NCBI GenBank assembly: GCA_020226215.1
Contig: CM035232.1
Span: 75,758,130-75,822,129, forward strand
Length of the DNA stretch: 64,000 nt
Source: Sindora glabra
Lineage: Eukaryota; Streptophyta; Magnoliopsida; Fabales; Fabaceae
Reading direction: 5' to 3'
Within the stretch, counting starts at the first letter, position 1. The number at the start of each line of letters is the position of its first letter. Below, one piece after another: positions 13,501 to 23,944 of this stretch. The notes under the pieces are model-generated. The model had not been told where the DNA came from, did not search any database, and worked only from the letters and a program-made list of their open reading frames with translations. The translations under genes were made by a program, and so were the position numbers.

Positions 13501-13701
13501 CCTAAACTCAATGTTAGGCTTTTATGACATTTTAATCCATAATAATGCCTAATATAAATTTTAAAAAACTATGGCTAGATATGTCCTCAAACTATCTTTA
13601 TGGTTTATCTGAACTTTACCTAATTATGTTATTGAGTTTCTATTGGGATGATTTTTATCCAAAATTCTTCTTAAGTTTTCTTGCCTTATTGGAGTATTAC
13701 A
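10577..13701 (-). mobile_element. Solo LTR-A inside the RT of element B, TSD ATTAA/AATAA
   Basis: This 3125-bp insertion reads, on the minus strand, from TGTAATACTCC (13701 downward) to GGTCATGATA (10577). Flanks ATTAA (10572-10576) and AATAA (13702-13706) are a decayed TSD. Joining the flanks gives the same local order as uninterrupted element G (about 61580-61600), which confirms both ends. It has no internal coding sequence. The 71-codon frame at 12950-13165 is a chance ORF within the LTR. Confidence 0.88.
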
Positions 13702-13706
13702 AATAA

Positions 13707-14170
13707 GATATCATCAATAAACACAATAATGAATTTATCTAAGAAAGGTCATAGTGAGTTCGAAATGCCATTTTTGAAATATCATCATTCCAAAATTTTA
13801 ATTAATGTTAACTTGACTAGAAGTCAATTTTTAAGAAATATTGATCCTTGCAATTGATTAAACAAGTAATCTATCCTCAGTAAGGGATGCTTATTCTTAA
13901 TAGTGACTTTATTCAACTATCAGTAATCAATACACAATCATAATGTTCTATCCTTTTTTATCATAAATAGCACTAGTGCTCCCCATCGTGATATATAGGA
14001 TTGTATAAAATATTTATCTAACAAATCTTGTAATTGCTCCTTTAATTCATTTAATTTTATTGGCACCATTCGATAAGGTTCTATAGAAATTAGATCTATT
14101 CCAAGAATGGTTTCAATTGTAAATTCAATTTCTCGATCTAGTAATAATTTTAATTGATCCTTTGGGAGAA
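13707..14170 (-). pseudogene. pol: N-terminal half of reverse transcriptase, chromovirus B
   Basis: Minus-strand translation gives, from right to left, RT motifs resembling SRWGALVLFMIKKD, LCIDY, LNKVTIKNKHPLLRI and DYLFNQLQG, then the catalytic FIDD at 13710-13721. These are the fingers and palm of Ty3 RT. The frame is cut by stops. The polymerase continues at 10576 beyond the inserted solo LTR. Confidence 0.85.
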
Positions 14171-14720
14171 AAACCTAAAAATTCTTTTACTTTAGGAACC
14201 TCATCTATTTCTATTTTTTCTTTTTCAACCTCCTTTATTGAAGCTACCTACACAATACATCCTTTATGTACCAATTTTCAAACTTTTGTATATGACATAA
14301 AAGTAGGCATTCTTGCCTTCTTTTCATCTTGAAAAATTTGAACTTCTCTTCTTTCTAGTTGATAAATTATAGTCGTGTGATAACAATTAACATAAGCATG
14401 ATATTTTAATAACTAATCCATCCCTAGAATTATATCATAATCCACCATTTCTAATATGATTAAATCAAAGTTGAATGTTCATATACCCATATCATATAAC
14501 CATTAACGTTGTAAGTTGCAAGAATGACATCTCCCACTGGTATATTCAACATTAAGGGTTTATCTAATTTATCAATAGTTTTGAGAGCTTAAGTACTAAT
14601 TTTTAGACATAAATGAATGCATAGCAGTAGGATCAAACAACACTTTTACTAGAAAAATTTCAAGTAGAATAGTACCTATCATCATTGCATTAGAAGTTTA
14701 AGCCTTTTGGTGCATCATGG
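14171..14720 (-). pseudogene. pol: Aspartic protease region of chromovirus B
   Basis: Around 14640-14590 the minus strand reads VLFDPTAMHSFMS, matching the retropepsin active-site block whose usual form is D-[ST]-G-A-T-H-S-F. The catalytic aspartate is kept and the following residues have changed. The rest of the domain (flap and C-terminal part) is seen only as weak similarity to the equivalent piece of element G (62110-62690). It would cleave the Gag-Pol polyprotein if intact. Confidence 0.65.
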
Positions 14721-15498
14721 CAAATACTCTTGCTTAGGTCCTAACTGGCCCCTTCCTTATATTCTTTCTCTTTGACATCATTACAATTTCATTAATGTTA
14801 TATTTTGAGTAGGTCACATACTGTGGATTATAACGTTGCTCCCTTGCTAACTAGTCGAGCATTTATAAGCTTAATGCCCTATTTATCCATATCTAAAATA
14901 AGATCCATACTACTCAAAATGATTAAGGTTACATTGAAAATAATGAAGAGGTTTATTAGGTGGATTCAAGAATGAATAAGTTCTATTAGAAACATTAGGG
15001 CTTATTTTAGATTTGATATTGGGAGCTCTTATTTAGAATCTTATTTGAACTTGAAATCTCTTTCTTTCGATTCACTCATTTCTAGCTAGCATATTTTGAG
15101 TAGTTGCTACTTTCCCTGTTTCTTTACCATTCCTCCCTAGATATTTGTTTTCCTCTTTCCTGAGCTTACTTGTTTACCTTGTCTCTCTTTAGTGTCTAAT
15201 TTTGCTTTAATTGCCTAATCCAAGGCTTATTTATATGTTGTCCCATAAAAAATGTCCACCTAATCATAAAAATAATCTCGAAAACCATATACAAGTTAAT
15301 TCACTTTAGCTTTCTTTGTGGGCACTAATTGTTTTATATATTGGGATAACTGAGCAAACTGTGCATCATATTAGGCTACTATCATGGACCTTTGAGTCAA
15401 ACTTTCAAATTTATAGGCTTTTACTTCTCAAATGCTTGATGGTAAAAACCTATCCATTAGCTCAACTTGAAATTACCTTTAGGTAATTGGTTCATTAA
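14721..15498 (-). pseudogene. gag: Gag C-terminal part of chromovirus B
   Basis: This stretch follows the protease in the minus-strand order and aligns by eye with 62700-63470 of element G. It includes the zinc-knuckle area (about 14830-14900) and the basic region. Frames are short and interrupted. At 15498 the gag is cut by a solo LTR and resumes at 17124. Function in a live element would be capsid/nucleocapsid. Confidence 0.6.
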
Positions 15499-17118
15499 TG
15501 ATGAGAAAAATATTTACTATTTTATTTTCTCCTATTTTATGTCTCTTAGGTGTTATATTTGCTTAATTTCACTAATGAGGCCTTGTTTTATGAATTGTGG
15601 TCAATTTTACAATACTATAAATTTATTTAGTAAATGCTAGATTTTGACAATATTTTTATTTTTTAGTCATATCTTAGGCTCTAAATATCAAATTGAGGCA
15701 AACTTTATATTTATGGAAAGTTAAAAGAGAGAACTATAATTTTTATGTTTTAGTCAAAGCCCAATATAGGTGTTTTGAGGGACATATATGACTAAGAAGT
15801 TGAGATCGTGTCTTTATCTTAGATGAACCTATTTTTGTATTTAGGCCATATCTGGAGTTATAGTGGTCTGATTAACTTGAAATGAGTGCCCAAATTCTCA
15901 TAAGATTGATGTTTATGGGTTTTCCAAATTGCATTAATTTCTTGGTGAAAATATTGTTGGAAGTTAGACTTGTGGGAATTCGCTAATTTATCTGATGAAT
16001 TTAATTAACTTGTAACAAATAGGTTTGGGCTTTTAAAAATTTTAAAAGCCCTATTATTGTAATCTTAAAAGTCACACAATCCTAGTCTAATAGGGCTTTA
16101 GCTTAATTAGATCAAATAAATAAGGGAAAGACTCATTAAACTTTAGACTTTTACTCATAGACTCAATAATAGAGTTTTTTTTCTTTATTTTCTTATTTTC
16201 AAACCATGGAAGGCTAAATACTCTTAGTTAATTCAAGGATTGTGAAGCTCTTCTCTTCAAGAATTATGAGATCTTAAATAGTAATGTTAATTTCCTCTTA
16301 TTGATTTTTCTCTTTCTCCAATTCTTTATATTGAATTATTGAGATTACTTAAGTTAAGTGCTGATTTAGTATAATTGGTGCTCAATCTCATGATTTGTAT
16401 TCTTTGCTATTTGAATGTGAAATTATGGTTAGTTATCATAGTTTTACATGTTAGGACAGAGGGTTAAGGGATTGCTTTAGTAGTATCTAATTTAATCTTC
16501 TAAATTAACTGAATTCTATCATTAATTCAATTTCGATCTAGTTTAAGTGTTATAGCGGTTGCTTAATTCAACTAATCTTAATTGACCAAACTCTAAATGG
16601 TAGTCTAGCATAGGAGTCATTTATTATTGCAAGGGTTTTGGATAATCTAAAGTTGAAAAATTAATTATAATAATTAAATGTTTTATGATTTAGGATTAAT
16701 CCACATTAAGGGCTATCATATCCTTAAATCAATTATTTTTGTATATTGAATTCTTTCTATTTACTTACTATTTTACCTATATTTTGTGTTTTTTACCTTA
16801 TTATTATCATTTTAATTTTATGCAACCAAACCCCCCAATTTTACATAATTTTTATTATGCATTCTATCCAAACAACATACTAAATTCTATTTTTATTTTA
16901 GCATTTTGTTTCATTGCATTACATTTTGTTTACATTAATTTCTCTCATTGTCTTTACATCAATAAGTAACAATTGTGTAAATATTATTAGGAAACCATTT
17001 AGAAAAGATAAAATCAAAAGGGTCACTAGGAGTACGACTTAGTTATACCATTATATAACATTATATTTTTAGTACACTAATTTTAATCTATTTTTGGTGC
17101 ATTATGACATGCATATCA
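15499..17118 (+). mobile_element. Solo LTR-C (Athila-like family of element D) in gag of B, TSD ATTAA/ATTAG
   Basis: The 1620-bp block starts TGATGAGAAAAATATTTAC and ends GACATGCATATCA. Flanks ATTAA (15494-15498) and ATTAG (17119-17123) are a near-perfect TSD. It matches 19523-21085 and 30643-32178 along its length, including the shared ATATTTACTATTTTAT start and the GGTCACTAGGAGTACGACTT-like block near the end. The 76-codon hydrophobic frame at 16739-16969 is not conserved as protein between copies and is not called a gene. Confidence 0.87.
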
Positions 17119-17123
17119 ATTAG

Positions 17124-17460
17124 TCACAACTATAGGTTCAATATTATGAACATAAAAAAAAAATAAGTTAAATCATTTAATTGATAACCTACAAATTCAA
17201 CCATTATATTTTCTCTATAGCCTAATAATTTGTAGGTTCTTTTTATTTGGTCCATGAATTGATAGAGAGACATTGTTGGATACATGCCATCATACTTTAA
17301 AGGGTTTAATTTTTAAAATTCATGCACCATCTATAACTGCTCTTTTGGAGGGATTAGGAGAACTTATTACCTTGGATTTAGTGAGGTTAGAGGTAGAGCA
17401 GTAGGGTGATGGTTTAGGGCTAAGACTTCTTCCAGAGTTAATTGTAACATTGTAGTCCAT
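17124..17460 (-). pseudogene. gag: Gag N-terminal part of chromovirus B, truncated
   Basis: The sequence from GTCACAACTATAGGTTCAAT onward aligns with 63460-63760 of element G, which is unbroken here. This shows that the gag of B continues after the solo LTR. The match ends at about 17455-17470, where Athila-like RT sequence on the other strand begins. The 5' LTR and leader of B are therefore missing and the boundary is a rearrangement junction. Confidence 0.65.
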
Positions 17461-19522
17461 ACTTTAAAATACTAGGAAAAGACTATATTCACATGTTTGT
17501 TTAGTAACTTTGCTTATAGGTGGATGCCATTTAGGGTATGTAATGCACCTAGCATATTTTAGAGGTATATGGTGAGCATTTTTGTTAATTTTTTAGAAAA
17601 TTGTATAGAAGCATTCATGGATGATTTCTCTATTTATGGTTCATATTTTGATGTATGCTTTGATAATCTTGCTAGGGTATTGATAGATGTATTGAAACTA
17701 ATCTTATGCTAAATTTTGAGAAATGTCATTTCATGATAAAGTATTAGATAATTTTAAGATATATAGTGAATAGTAAAGGCATTGAAGTAGATATTGCTAA
17801 GATTAATGTGATTGTTACTTTACATTACCTAACTTATGTATGTGAAGTCTGTTATTTTCTTAGACTTGTAGGCTTCTATAGGCACTCATTAAAGATTTTA
17901 GTAAGATTGCCCTTCCATTGTTTAAGTTGCTACAAAAAGAAGTGGACTTTGATTTTAACCAATATTGCAAGGAATCTTTTGATAAGTCAAAGCAAGCTCT
18001 TACCATCTTGGGATTTTCTACTTCAATTAATATATGATGCATCTAATTATGCACTTAGTGCTATTCTTGCATAAAAAGTGGAAAAAAAACTTCATGTAAT
18101 TTATTATACTTTAAAAACTTTGGATGCTGTACAAGAATTATGTCATTATAGAAAAAGAACTTTTAGCCATTATTTTTGCTTTAGATAAATCTAAATCATA
18201 CTTAGTTTTAAAGTGATTATGCTTTCTAATCATGTAGCTTTGAAGTTCTTTTTGAAGAAACCTAAGGTAAAACCCCATTTGATTAAATGGATATTACTTT
18301 TATAAGAGTTTAACAGTGAGATTAGAGATAAGGGTGATGTTGAAAATTTAGTTACAAACCGTTTGAGTAGGATTCCAAAAGCGACAGACACTTACCAATT
18401 TAGGACACCTTTCCAGATTAGTAATTTTTTTTAGTTGCTAGCTAAGGATCCTTGGTTTACTAATTTAGTGAACTATTTAGTTATTGATAAGTCACCTGCA
18501 TATGTTAAGAGAGCTTAAATTGATAAATTGAAGAGTGATGCTAAACATTATATGTAGAATGACCCTTATTTGTGAAAATTTTATGCTAATTAAATAATTA
18601 AGAGATGTACACATGATTTGAGTTTCATCATATTTGCATTTTATCATAATTATACTTGTGTAGGTCACTTTGGACTTAAGAAAATAGTAACGAAAGTGCT
18701 TAATTCTTGTTTCTATTGGCCTATTTGTTCCATAATGCTTACATATTTTGTAGAAATTATGAACAATGGTTTAGGAATAGGAAATTTAACTTACAAACAT
18801 GAGATGCTTCAAATTCTTATTCTTTTTTACGCATAAGGTATTGATTGTATAGGTCCTTTCCCTTTATCTTTTGGCTTTGTTTACATTCTACTAGCTATTA
18901 ATTATGTTTCTAAAAGCTAAAGCCACCAAAATTAATAATTCAAAAGTTATTGTACATTTTTTTAGGTCTCACATTTTTAATGGGTTTAGCATTTTTTCTG
19001 CTTTGATAAGTGATCAAGGGAGTCATTTTTATACTTAAGCATGTAAGGATTTGTTAAAGAAATATGGGGTTTGTTATAGAGTTTCTACACCATACCATCC
19101 CTAAACAAATAGGCAAGTTGAGGTTTCTAATATAGAAGTCAAATTAACTTTAGAGAAAATTGTAAAGCTTAATAGAAAAGATTAGAGCTATAGATTGGAT
19201 GATGCACTTTAGGCCTAAAGGACAGCATACAAAAACTCCTATTAGGATTTCCTTATACCAAATTATTTTTAGGAAAGCATATCACCTTCTAGTGGAATTA
19301 GAGCATTGAGTATTTTGGGCTATTAAAAGGTGTAATATGGACACGGATGTAATTGGAGAGGAAAGAAAATTGTAATTACAAGGATTAAAGGAACCTAGAC
19401 TTGAAGCTTATGAGAATTCTAGACTTTGCAAGGAGAAAACTAAGACATTCCATGATAAGTTCATTTCTAGGCAAAATTTTAAAATTTGTTAATAGTTCTA
19501 TTATTTAATTCAAGATGTTGGA
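17461..19522 (+). pseudogene. pol: Athila-like pol of element D: RT, RNase H, integrase (5'-truncated, decayed)
   Basis: The piece opens in mid-RT (EKTIFTCLFSNFAYRWMPF, CNAPSIF), with the catalytic FMDD at 17614-17625 and the Athila-type continuation FSIYGSYFD. The ORF at 17766-18074 covers the thumb and start of RNase H (GFYRHSLKI, IYDASNYALSAILA). RNase H continues to about 18400. The integrase zinc finger (GHFGLKKIV, SCFYWP) and core (GIDCIGPFP, NYVSK) follow in 18600-19250, and the integrase C-terminal region reaches 19522, where a solo LTR splits it. Stops and shifts occur every 50-300 bp. Order and motifs mirror the intact-order element at 47813-50600. Confidence 0.85.
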
Positions 19523-21085
19523 TGATAAGAAAAATATTTACTATTTTATCTTCCCTTATTTTATATCTTTTAGTGGGTTACACATACTTAATTTCATAGA
19601 ATTGACTTTGTTTTATAATTTATGGCCAATTTAACAATATTCTAAATTTATTCAATTAATGTTAGATTTTAACACTGTTTCTATTTTTTAGCTATATCTT
19701 GAGCTCTGGATGTTAGGTTGAGATGATGTTTATATTGTTAGAAAGCTTAGATAGAGAACTATATTTTGGAGGTTATATGTGGCTGAGAAGTTGAAGTTAT
19801 GTTTCTATCCCACTTGAGTTTGCTCCTATTTTTGGGTCATATATAGAGTTATAAAGGTCCAATTAATGTGAAATTAGCACCCAAATTTTGCTAAGACCCA
19901 AGCCTACAACTTTCAAGTTTATGGTTTATTCAAATTACATTATTTTACTAGTCTTATACTGGGTGGAAGTTAGACTTGTGAGAATTCACTGATGGAACTA
20001 TTAGAGCTAATTATATTGTTAAAAATAGGTCCAGGCTTCTAAAAATTAAGAGGGTCCTATTATTGTAATCCTAAGAGATGTGTAATCTAAGTCCAATAGG
20101 GTTTTAGCTTAATTATATCAAATAAATAGGGAAAACTCATTAAACTATTCATACTTTTACAAAGCACTTAACAAATAGTTTTCTCTTATTATTTTCTCCT
20201 TTATTCTTCAATGGAAGCTTAAATCTATGATTGATTCAAGGAATTTGAGGCTCTTTTCATCTAGATTATGATGTTATAAATTATAATGTTAATTTTCTTT
20301 AATTAAAAATTTTCTTTCTCTATATACTTGTGTTGAATTCTTGAGATTACATGTGTTAGATGTTAATTTAGTATAATTAATGTTCATCCTTATGATTTCT
20401 AATTTTTTTGCTATTTTGATATTGAATTGTGATTGGTAAATCATGATTTTACACATAGGGGTAGAGGGTTGAGGGATTAATTTAGAGGTTTCTAATTTAA
20501 TTTCTTAATTCAACTAAATTCTATCTTTAAATCAATTTTGATCAGCATAAGGATTATAATGGTTACTTAATCAACTAATTTTAATTGATCAAATCCTAGA
20601 TGGTAATCTAACTTTGAATTCATAGGTTATTATAAGGGTTTTAGGTAACCTAAGGTTGAAGAATTAATTAGAAATGTTAAATCCTAATTGATCAATTATT
20701 AATCCAAGTAAAGCTTTCAAATCCTTGAATCAGTTGTTTTGCTACATTGGTTTTCCTTCTATTTGTTTGCTCTATGTTTTTACTTTGTTTGAAACATTCA
20801 ATTGAATTTAAATTCACAAAACCCTTTAATTTTATTATTGCAAAATCCTACATTCTGCATTCATACAATATATTGCATCTATTCTATTTTGCATTTTTTA
20901 CATTAGCTTCTTGTGTTTTTATTGTATAATAAATTAGATAGTATTGTAGATATTGTTAAAAATTCAATTAGAAAAGATAATATCAAGGGATCACTAGGGG
21001 TATGACCCAGTTATTTTACTATACTGCATTATCTTGTAGCAAACCAATTTTTAACTAACTTTAGTGCATAGCAGCATTGCAATCA
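19523..21085 (+). mobile_element. Solo LTR-C inserted in the integrase of element D, TSD TTGGA/TTGGG
   Basis: The 1563-bp block starts TGATAAGAAAAATATTTAC and ends GCATTGCAATCA. Flanks TTGGA (19518-19522) and TTGGG (21086-21090) form the TSD. Integrase C-terminal sequence stops on the left and resumes on the right. It belongs to the same family as D itself, so D was hit by a later member of its own family that then collapsed to a solo LTR. Confidence 0.87.
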
Positions 21086-21340
21086 TTGGGCAAACTCTAT
21101 TTTTGTTGGAATGGAATTTTTGTTGTTACTAATGTTTTTCCTTTTGGTTTAGTTAAGATCAAGAGTGTGGAAAATAACAAAGTGTTTAAACTCAATGGGC
21201 ATAGGCTCAAGCCATTTTATAAAGGTTTTTAAAAGCAAGTGGTGTAAGCAATGGAGTTGGAGACCTTGATTTACTCATGATGAAGGATCCTAAGTCTAAC
21301 TAAAGACATTAAAGAAAGACTTTCTTAAGAGATAATCCAA
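21086..21340 (+). pseudogene. pol: Integrase C-terminal tail of element D
   Basis: Translation reads FVVTNVFPFGLVKIKSVENN, then KVFKLNGHRLKPFYKGF, the same block as PYLVKKVYPFGAVEI and FKVNGQRLKKY at the end of the integrase at 49749-50600. It follows the solo LTR directly and completes the pol gene of D. Confidence 0.85.
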
Positions 21341-22726
21341 GCTTTTTAACTTTGCTTTTTCTTTTATTTCACTTATCATTTACCTTTCTTAATGTAGATA
21401 TGTTTTACATTGAAGATAATGTAAAATTAAATGTGGAAGATAGACTTCTAGGATTTATTTTGTGTTTTGTGCCTTTGTTTACTATTTTTAAAGTTGAAAA
21501 AAATAAAAAAAATTTAAAAATTGAGATTTTCACTTATTTTTTAGACTTTTCAAGTCATTTATTTGCTTTCTACTAATAGAGATTTTAGGTTTTTAATGTA
21601 TAGGATTCAATTGAAGTTAGATAGGATTCATAACATGATGGAAGGAATTATTTTGCTTCTTGAAATTTATTGGTGTGGTAATAGATTTTGAATTTATAGA
21701 TTAATTTTTTAGTAGCATGACTTTCTTAGTGAGATTTCCTTACATTAAAAATTTATACTATTCTTTTTCCTTCTAGTATGATTTTCTTCTATGATATTTG
21801 TTTCTTTAGAACTTGCTTGGATTCTTATTGAGATTACATTTTTGCATACATTTACAAAAATGATAAAGGCATTTTTTCTTTGTTTAAGCTAGAGCCAAAT
21901 AGCCATTCATGAATTTTTATCTTTATTGAGCTCCCTTTGAGCCTAATTGTCTTTTATTTGTTGGTAAATCCATAAATATATCTTTCAATAAAAAAACAAA
22001 TATCTTTACTTAACCTTAGGGATTAGTAGAGTATTTGAGTCTTTGTGAAAAATGTATTTTTGAATAAATGTGGAGGTGTGTGTATCAACTTCAAGTTCAA
22101 AATTTAGTTAAAATGAAAAAAAGAAAAGAAAAACACAAGGAAAGAATGTAAAAGAAGAAAGAAAATAAAAAAAAAGAATAAGGTAAAACAGAATTAGGAT
22201 AGAAAGGAAAAAAGGAAGAAGTTAATGAGTATTTGAATTTAAATTTGGGTTGTTGTGTTTATTTATAAATGTTCATAAATTACCCATATGTTTATGGTTT
22301 AAGTGTTTTATTAATTTCTTTGATTTTTATCCTTCATATCTCTAACTTTCCTTCCTTCTTCCTTAGTTCTATTATAATTTTAAATAAAGTTCTTGTCATT
22401 TGTGTTATGCATGTGATTTTACAAGTAGAGATTACATAATTAGGAAGCCTATGATAGAATAAATTCATGGAATGAACTTGAATAAAACACTTATCATAAA
22501 CACTTGAGAGTTTGAAAGTGAATTTTTTGAAAATCTATCATGTTGATTTGCTCTTCTTAAATAAAGTTTTTATGTTGATTAATTTTAAGTTTATCAAGAT
22601 TTTTCATCATGATGTGTTTTGTCTCTTAATGGCTTTGATTGTTCCTTGTTTGTAAACTTCTTCATTTTGAAATCTTTAGAAAGTAAGTCTCTTCCTTTTT
22701 AGTTTTGAATAAAGTTATGTCTTGTT
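21341..22726 (+). other. 3' noncoding region of element D
   Basis: No gene is supported here. The stretch holds a decayed hairpin and purine tract (21407-21440, ACATTG-AAGA-TAATGT then AATGTGGAAGA), a second purine-rich site near 22070 (AATGTGGAGGTGTGTG) and A-rich tracts (22100-22210). It corresponds to 53960-55410 of the complete Athila element. I see no trace of an envelope-like ORF in D. The 74-codon frame at 21352-21576 spans the hairpin and is not a convincing gene. Confidence 0.65.
21407..21440 (+). promoter_or_regulatory. Hairpin plus internal purine tract of element D (decayed)
   Basis: ACATTG (21407-21412), loop AAGA, then TAATGT (21417-21422) form a stem with one mismatch. Seven bases later comes AATGTGGAAGA. 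The same arrangement in better shape is at 53969-54006. Confidence 0.6.
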
Positions 22727-23931
22727 GTAATATCCCTTAAAGAAACAAGGAGATTTAAAAAACAAATTTTAATTAGAATTTTGAATAATTTATTAGGTAT
22801 TATTATGGATCAATAAATTTGAAAAAATTATATAAAAGCCCTATCGAAAAATTTGAAAAATTATATAAAGGACCCATAGGAAAATTTTGGCATCAATAGG
22901 TTAACATTTTAAGTCTAAGATTTTGATATTTCAATTCGAGCTATTTAATTTTGATTTGGAATTGATTTTGGCCACTTTTGGATGCCTATTAATAATTTTT
23001 ATATAATTGGTCTTAAAGAAAAAAAAGAAAGCCTAATAAGGATTTTTTTAAATTAGGCCAAAAAACCCAATTAGGCCTAAATAAGATAACAAGGCCTCAT
23101 AAGGGTATGATAGGGTTAATAAGGATCTAATTGGGCCAAAGCTCAATAAGAAATCTAGTGAAGGCTCACTAGTGGAAATAGAAGGCCAAATGATAAAAAG
23201 GAGTCTAAAAGCTTGAAAACCTTTAAGAATGGAAAATAGGCTTAAGTATGTAAATAGATCCAAATTCAAAATTAATTAGTTTGAGCCTATTTGAAAGGTT
23301 TTATGAACATTACAAATAAATTATGTGAAGGTCAAAATGGAAGTGAGAAGAAGAATTATTAAAAAATCCAAAACGGAATATCAATTAGAAAACGTTTGAG
23401 TGGTTAATTAGATAGAGTAATTAGGCAAAATTTAGGTAGATTATAGAGAAAAATTGGATATGTTCCTCACTAGAATTTTCATGAAAAATTTATTAGAGAC
23501 TAATATAAGTCAAAAAGAGTCAGAAATAACAAAAGGAACCACTAGAAAAGAATTTATTATATTTTTTATTTGATAGGTAGAAAATTCTCCTTTTTGAGCT
23601 CGAAACTAAAATATATTTGAATTGAATAATTTTGTTTAATTTTGGATTCATTAGGGTTGGTTTTTGAAGGCCTAAATGGAGTTCTAGAAAGGCTTACATG
23701 TATAGCAAGCTTGCAAAGGAAGCTAGGATGTAAATATCATTAAGTGAAAAGTCAAGAGCATTTTTTAAAATAGGGGAAAAATTGCAATTTGTTTATATTT
23801 AATTAGTTCAAAAGTGATAAAATGGAAGAGGGGACAACAAGATACACTAGCTTCCCCTAACCATATTTATCCTTTTATTTTAATTAATTAAAAATAGGAA
23901 AATTTTGGGTATATGTGATTGGTTGGAAGAT

Positions 23932-23944
23932 TATATATAAAAGG
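23932..23944 (+). promoter_or_regulatory. TATA box of the LTR-A promoter
   Basis: TATATATAAAAGG lies about 1.2 kb into the LTR, with an inverted CCAAT (GATTGGTTGG) about 15 bp upstream. A purine-rich leader and a donor-like AGGTGAGTGG follow at about 24128. The AGTGG part recurs in the other LTR-A copies (for example near 155-165). Promoter use is inferred. Confidence 0.55.

Noticed and set aside
16739..16969. 76-codon hydrophobic ORF resembling a small membrane protein (similarly 20747-20929)
   Set aside because: It falls in LTR-C. Sister copies do not keep the protein, and T-rich DNA gives hydrophobic frames by chance.
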